Part shown: piece by piece, positions 62,172 through 64,000 of the stretch
Position numbering within the stretch: the stretch's first letter is position 1
Layout of the letters: the number at the start of each line of letters is the position of its first letter
DNA from: Singulisphaera acidiphila DSM 18658
GTDB taxonomy: Bacteria > Planctomycetota > Planctomycetia > Isosphaerales > Isosphaeraceae
DNA: 64,000 nucleotides
NCBI RefSeq assembly: GCF_000242455.2
Contig: NC_019892.1
Location: 7,202,744 to 7,266,743 of the forward strand
Direction: 5' to 3'
Position numbers and translations under genes: made by a program
Notes under the pieces: model-generated
Told to the model about the DNA's origin: nothing
The model's database searches: none
The model's input: only the letters and a program-made list of their open reading frames with translations

Positions 62172-63323
62172 TCATGAGGCCGGCTTGAGAACGAAGTCGG
62201 TGAACCGCGCAGGGAAGGCGCGAGGCGATGCGTTGTTCGCCGAGATTCCGACGCTCAGCTTGCGCGGAAGGGTGGTGGCCGCGTGGTCGACCTTGATGAA
62301 CGTCTTGCCATCGAGCGAGTAGGAGTAAACGAGCGCGTTCGCACGACGCTCCAGGCGAAGTGTGATCGCTCCCTCGCGGACATTCATCGGTTTCTTCGGT
62401 TTGGTGAGCTTTCCGTCCTTGCAGCTTTCGAGATACAACCATTGCAGTCGCTCGCCCGTATAGGCGGTCGCTCGCTCAAACCGAACATAGTTATCCTTGT
62501 TTTGCCAGAGCAGGAGCCCCGCTCCCTGGAACGTGAAAAAGAGCCCCTTGAGGGGAACGGTCCCTGGCTGAAAATCACCGAGGACCTTCACCTCAGCGGT
62601 AAAATCTCCATCCACCTCGGCGAGGGCCCGAGGCGCATCCGTGATGTCGCGCGTGGCGTCAAAGATATGAGCACCCGCAGCGACCTGGATTGTCAGCGTC
62701 TCGTCCCCCTTGGTGACGAGTGAGTCCTGCAGGGGATCGACCAGGGGACCGAGTAACGGGAAGATCGAGAGCGGGTTCTTGTCGGCGAATTTCACCTTTG
62801 CCGGAGGCGGTTCGGGAGTCGCCAGGGCAACTGTTTTTTTGTCGTTCCGAGCTTCGCGGTTCGGTTCCGTGTTCGACTTCTGAGTCAGCTCGCTCGTGGC
62901 CTCGTTTTGGACGAGGGTTTGGCTCTCTAATGTCGCGGTCTTCGACGTCTCAGGCTCAACCTTCTCTTGTGCGGGCGGCGCGGCGGTTATCACCTCATTG
63001 GCCGCCGGCTCCGAAACGGGCTCGGGCTTAGCCACCGCTTCAATCTTGGGGGCGAGAGGGGGCTCAACCGGTGCCGTATTGGCGTGGAGTTCAGCGGCGG
63101 CCCTCGCTTGCTCCCGATGTCGCTTGTTCGTCGACATCACGGCGAAGAGAAAGAGGCCGTAAAGAAACTCCAGGGCAATCAGACCCATGATGAAGCCGGG
63201 CGATGTGAACAATGAGCCGGGCAGTTGGGTCAAGAGCTGCGGCTTTGCCGCAGAGGACCGCCCCGCACTTTCCTCGAGCGAACTGGAACTCTGCCGTTTT
63301 TTCGTGCTCGCTGAACTCGCCAC
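62172..63323 (-). CDS. Membrane-anchored protein with DUF1349-like domain
   Basis: 383 residues from 63323. A cytoplasmic Ser-rich segment of about 40 residues leads into one hydrophobic helix ('GFIMGLIALEFLYGLFLFAVM', about 43-64). A Pro/Glu/Ala/Thr-rich linker runs to about 170. The C-terminal ~200 residues resemble the DUF1349 concanavalin-like fold: 'AGAHIFDATRDITDAPRALAEVDGDFTAEVKV', 'GAGLLLWQNKDNYVRFERA', 'LRLERRANALVYSYSLDGKTF' and 'VGISANNASPRAFPARFTDFVL'. Such domains bind glycans in other proteins. Inference: an envelope protein that binds a surface polysaccharide. It converges on the Anbu gene, about 107 bases from its end. Confidence 0.82.
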   Translation of the reverse strand: MASSASTKKRQSSSSLEESAGRSSAAKPQLLTQLPGSLFTSPGFIMGLIALEFLYGLFLFAVMSTNKRHREQARAAAELHANTAPVEPPLAPKIEAVAKPEPVSEPAANEVITAAPPAQEKVEPETSKTATLESQTLVQNEATSELTQKSNTEPNREARNDKKTVALATPEPPPAKVKFADKNPLSIFPLLGPLVDPLQDSLVTKGDETLTIQVAAGAHIFDATRDITDAPRALAEVDGDFTAEVKVLGDFQPGTVPLKGLFFTFQGAGLLLWQNKDNYVRFERATAYTGERLQWLYLESCKDGKLTKPKKPMNVREGAITLRLERRANALVYSYSLDGKTFIKVDHAATTLPRKLSVGISANNASPRAFPARFTDFVLKPAS

Positions 63324-63827
63324 GGCTGGTCAACCCCCTCGAGCGCGCTGGAGTGCTGGAAAGTGGCGAACGCCTCAGTTAGTCGATCAAAAGCACCGAA
63401 GAAATGTTGTGATAGCCAGAGAAATAGGCAACCACCGTACCTCTTACCGACTCATGCTAAGGGGGACGATCAACCTTTGTCAATCCTTCCTTGCCCTCCC
63501 CGCTTGCGTATGGTGAGACGTGACAGGGAGCAGATGTGACCTCATCCTTGATTCTTCCGGAACGGGTTTGCCCTGCGCCTCCTCGAAAGCTGAATCATCA
63601 ATCTGCCCGGACCAAAACGAAGGCAAGCAAGAAAATGTTGCTTTGCTGGAACAAAATAACCGCGACTTTTTTTCTGACTTATTGCCTATCAAGACCGCCT
63701 TGATCTACCATGAACCGCTGGTGACTTCTCTCAAGGAATGGCGATCGTGAGGGAGGGATTCTGAAGTTTTAGACAAGAAGCCTGGGCCCGGTTGATTTCT
63801 CGGACAAGCCCCCGACGGAACTCTCCC
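63324..63827. other. Intergenic region near the right edge
   Basis: About 500 bases between divergent genes with no convincing gene. The 76-codon + frame at 63520 has no domain, no clear ribosome site and a low-GC middle. The region should carry the promoters of both neighbours. Confidence 0.45.
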
Positions 63828-64000
63828 ATGGCACGCAGAAACACTTCGTCGCTGCTTCCCGATGATCCATTTGGCGTGAATGATGTGCCAGTCATCGACG
63901 ACTGGACGAACGCCGCTGCGAGTCAGGCCGCCCGGCGAGCTTCGCTCGCTCGGGAATCGTGTCGTAAGAGGCGTCTGGTTGACCCTTCGACCTGCGAGCG
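63828..64000 (+). CDS. Start of a hypothetical gene (3' end outside window)
   Basis: An open frame from ATG 63828 (GACGGAA about ten bases upstream) continues without a stop to the end of the window, 57 codons. It begins 'MARRNTSSLLPDDPFGVND' and continues with an Ala/Arg-rich helix ('NAASQAARRASLARESCRKRR'). No domain can be recognised from this much. There is no signal peptide. Coding is supported by the intact frame and GC-rich third positions only. Confidence 0.5.
   Translation, partial: MARRNTSSLLPDDPFGVNDVPVIDDWTNAAASQAARRASLARESCRKRRLVDPSTCE

Noticed and set aside
63520..63750. 76-codon plus frame
   Set aside because: No recognisable domain and weak start; probably the divergent promoter region.

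Overview
This window is a GC-rich chromosomal segment of a planctomycete, most likely from the Isosphaeraceae (the family call is inference). The main evidence is four DUF1559 pseudopilin-like proteins with a GFTLIELLVVIAIIAVLIAL N-terminus and a C-terminal H-x9-DG motif. Supporting evidence is a TIGR03067-type protein beside an ECF sigma factor, an N-terminal 'LExLExRxLLS'-like motif on two unrelated proteins, DUF11 and Calx-beta surface repeats, a PA14 plus multi-CxxCH cytochrome, and several Gfo/Idh/MocA and sugar-isomerase enzymes. I found no rRNA, tRNA or CRISPR.

Layout. 1-946: the end of a histidine kinase and an overlapping FixJ-like regulator. 1432-10323: a nitrate assimilation operon made of a ferredoxin/DmsC fusion, a NasA/NarB-type molybdoenzyme, a NarK-type transporter, a NirA siroheme reductase and a [4Fe-4S]-FAD/NADPH reductase. 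11226-13784: lon, with a strong terminator, converging on a histone-H1-like gene. 15177-22000: metabolic genes (cutC, HAD phosphatase, sugar isomerase, D-threonine-aldolase-like, Gfo/Idh/MocA), a small conserved-looking protein and an unusual sigma-like factor. 22253-24157: a secreted CocE/NonD hydrolase. 24632-36440: an array of four DUF1559 + small lipoprotein pairs, interrupted by broken transposase genes. In three pairs an intrinsic-terminator-like hairpin lies between the two genes. Pairs 2 and 3 are a roughly 2 kb direct duplication that includes the upstream region. 36646-41603: acyltransferase, Gfo/Idh/MocA, tyrS and a CPBP protease. 42534-47246: a 1570-residue surface protein. 47973-49476: TIGR03067 protein, ECF sigma factor and a membrane protein. 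49823-54157: a five-CxxCH PA14 cytochrome and a beta-propeller protein. 54176-56135: a Ser/Thr kinase and an HTH protein. 56617-62064: an Anbu (bacterial proteasome homologue) locus with circularly permuted ATP-grasp, alpha-E and two transglutaminase-like proteins. 62172 to the end: a DUF1349-like membrane-anchored protein and the start of a further gene.

How the genes work together. The nitrate genes give a complete route from nitrate uptake to ammonium. The sequence suggests quinol, via the fused membrane subunit, for nitrate reduction and NADPH, via the Fe-S flavoprotein, for nitrite reduction. The pseudopilin/lipoprotein pairs look like an envelope system diversified by duplication. The Anbu locus is a recognised gene association whose substrate is unknown. 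The best candidates for new biology are the pseudopilin-lipoprotein array with its internal terminators, the electron-supply architecture of the nitrate operon, and the sigma-like protein carrying what resembles a surface-protein N-terminal motif.
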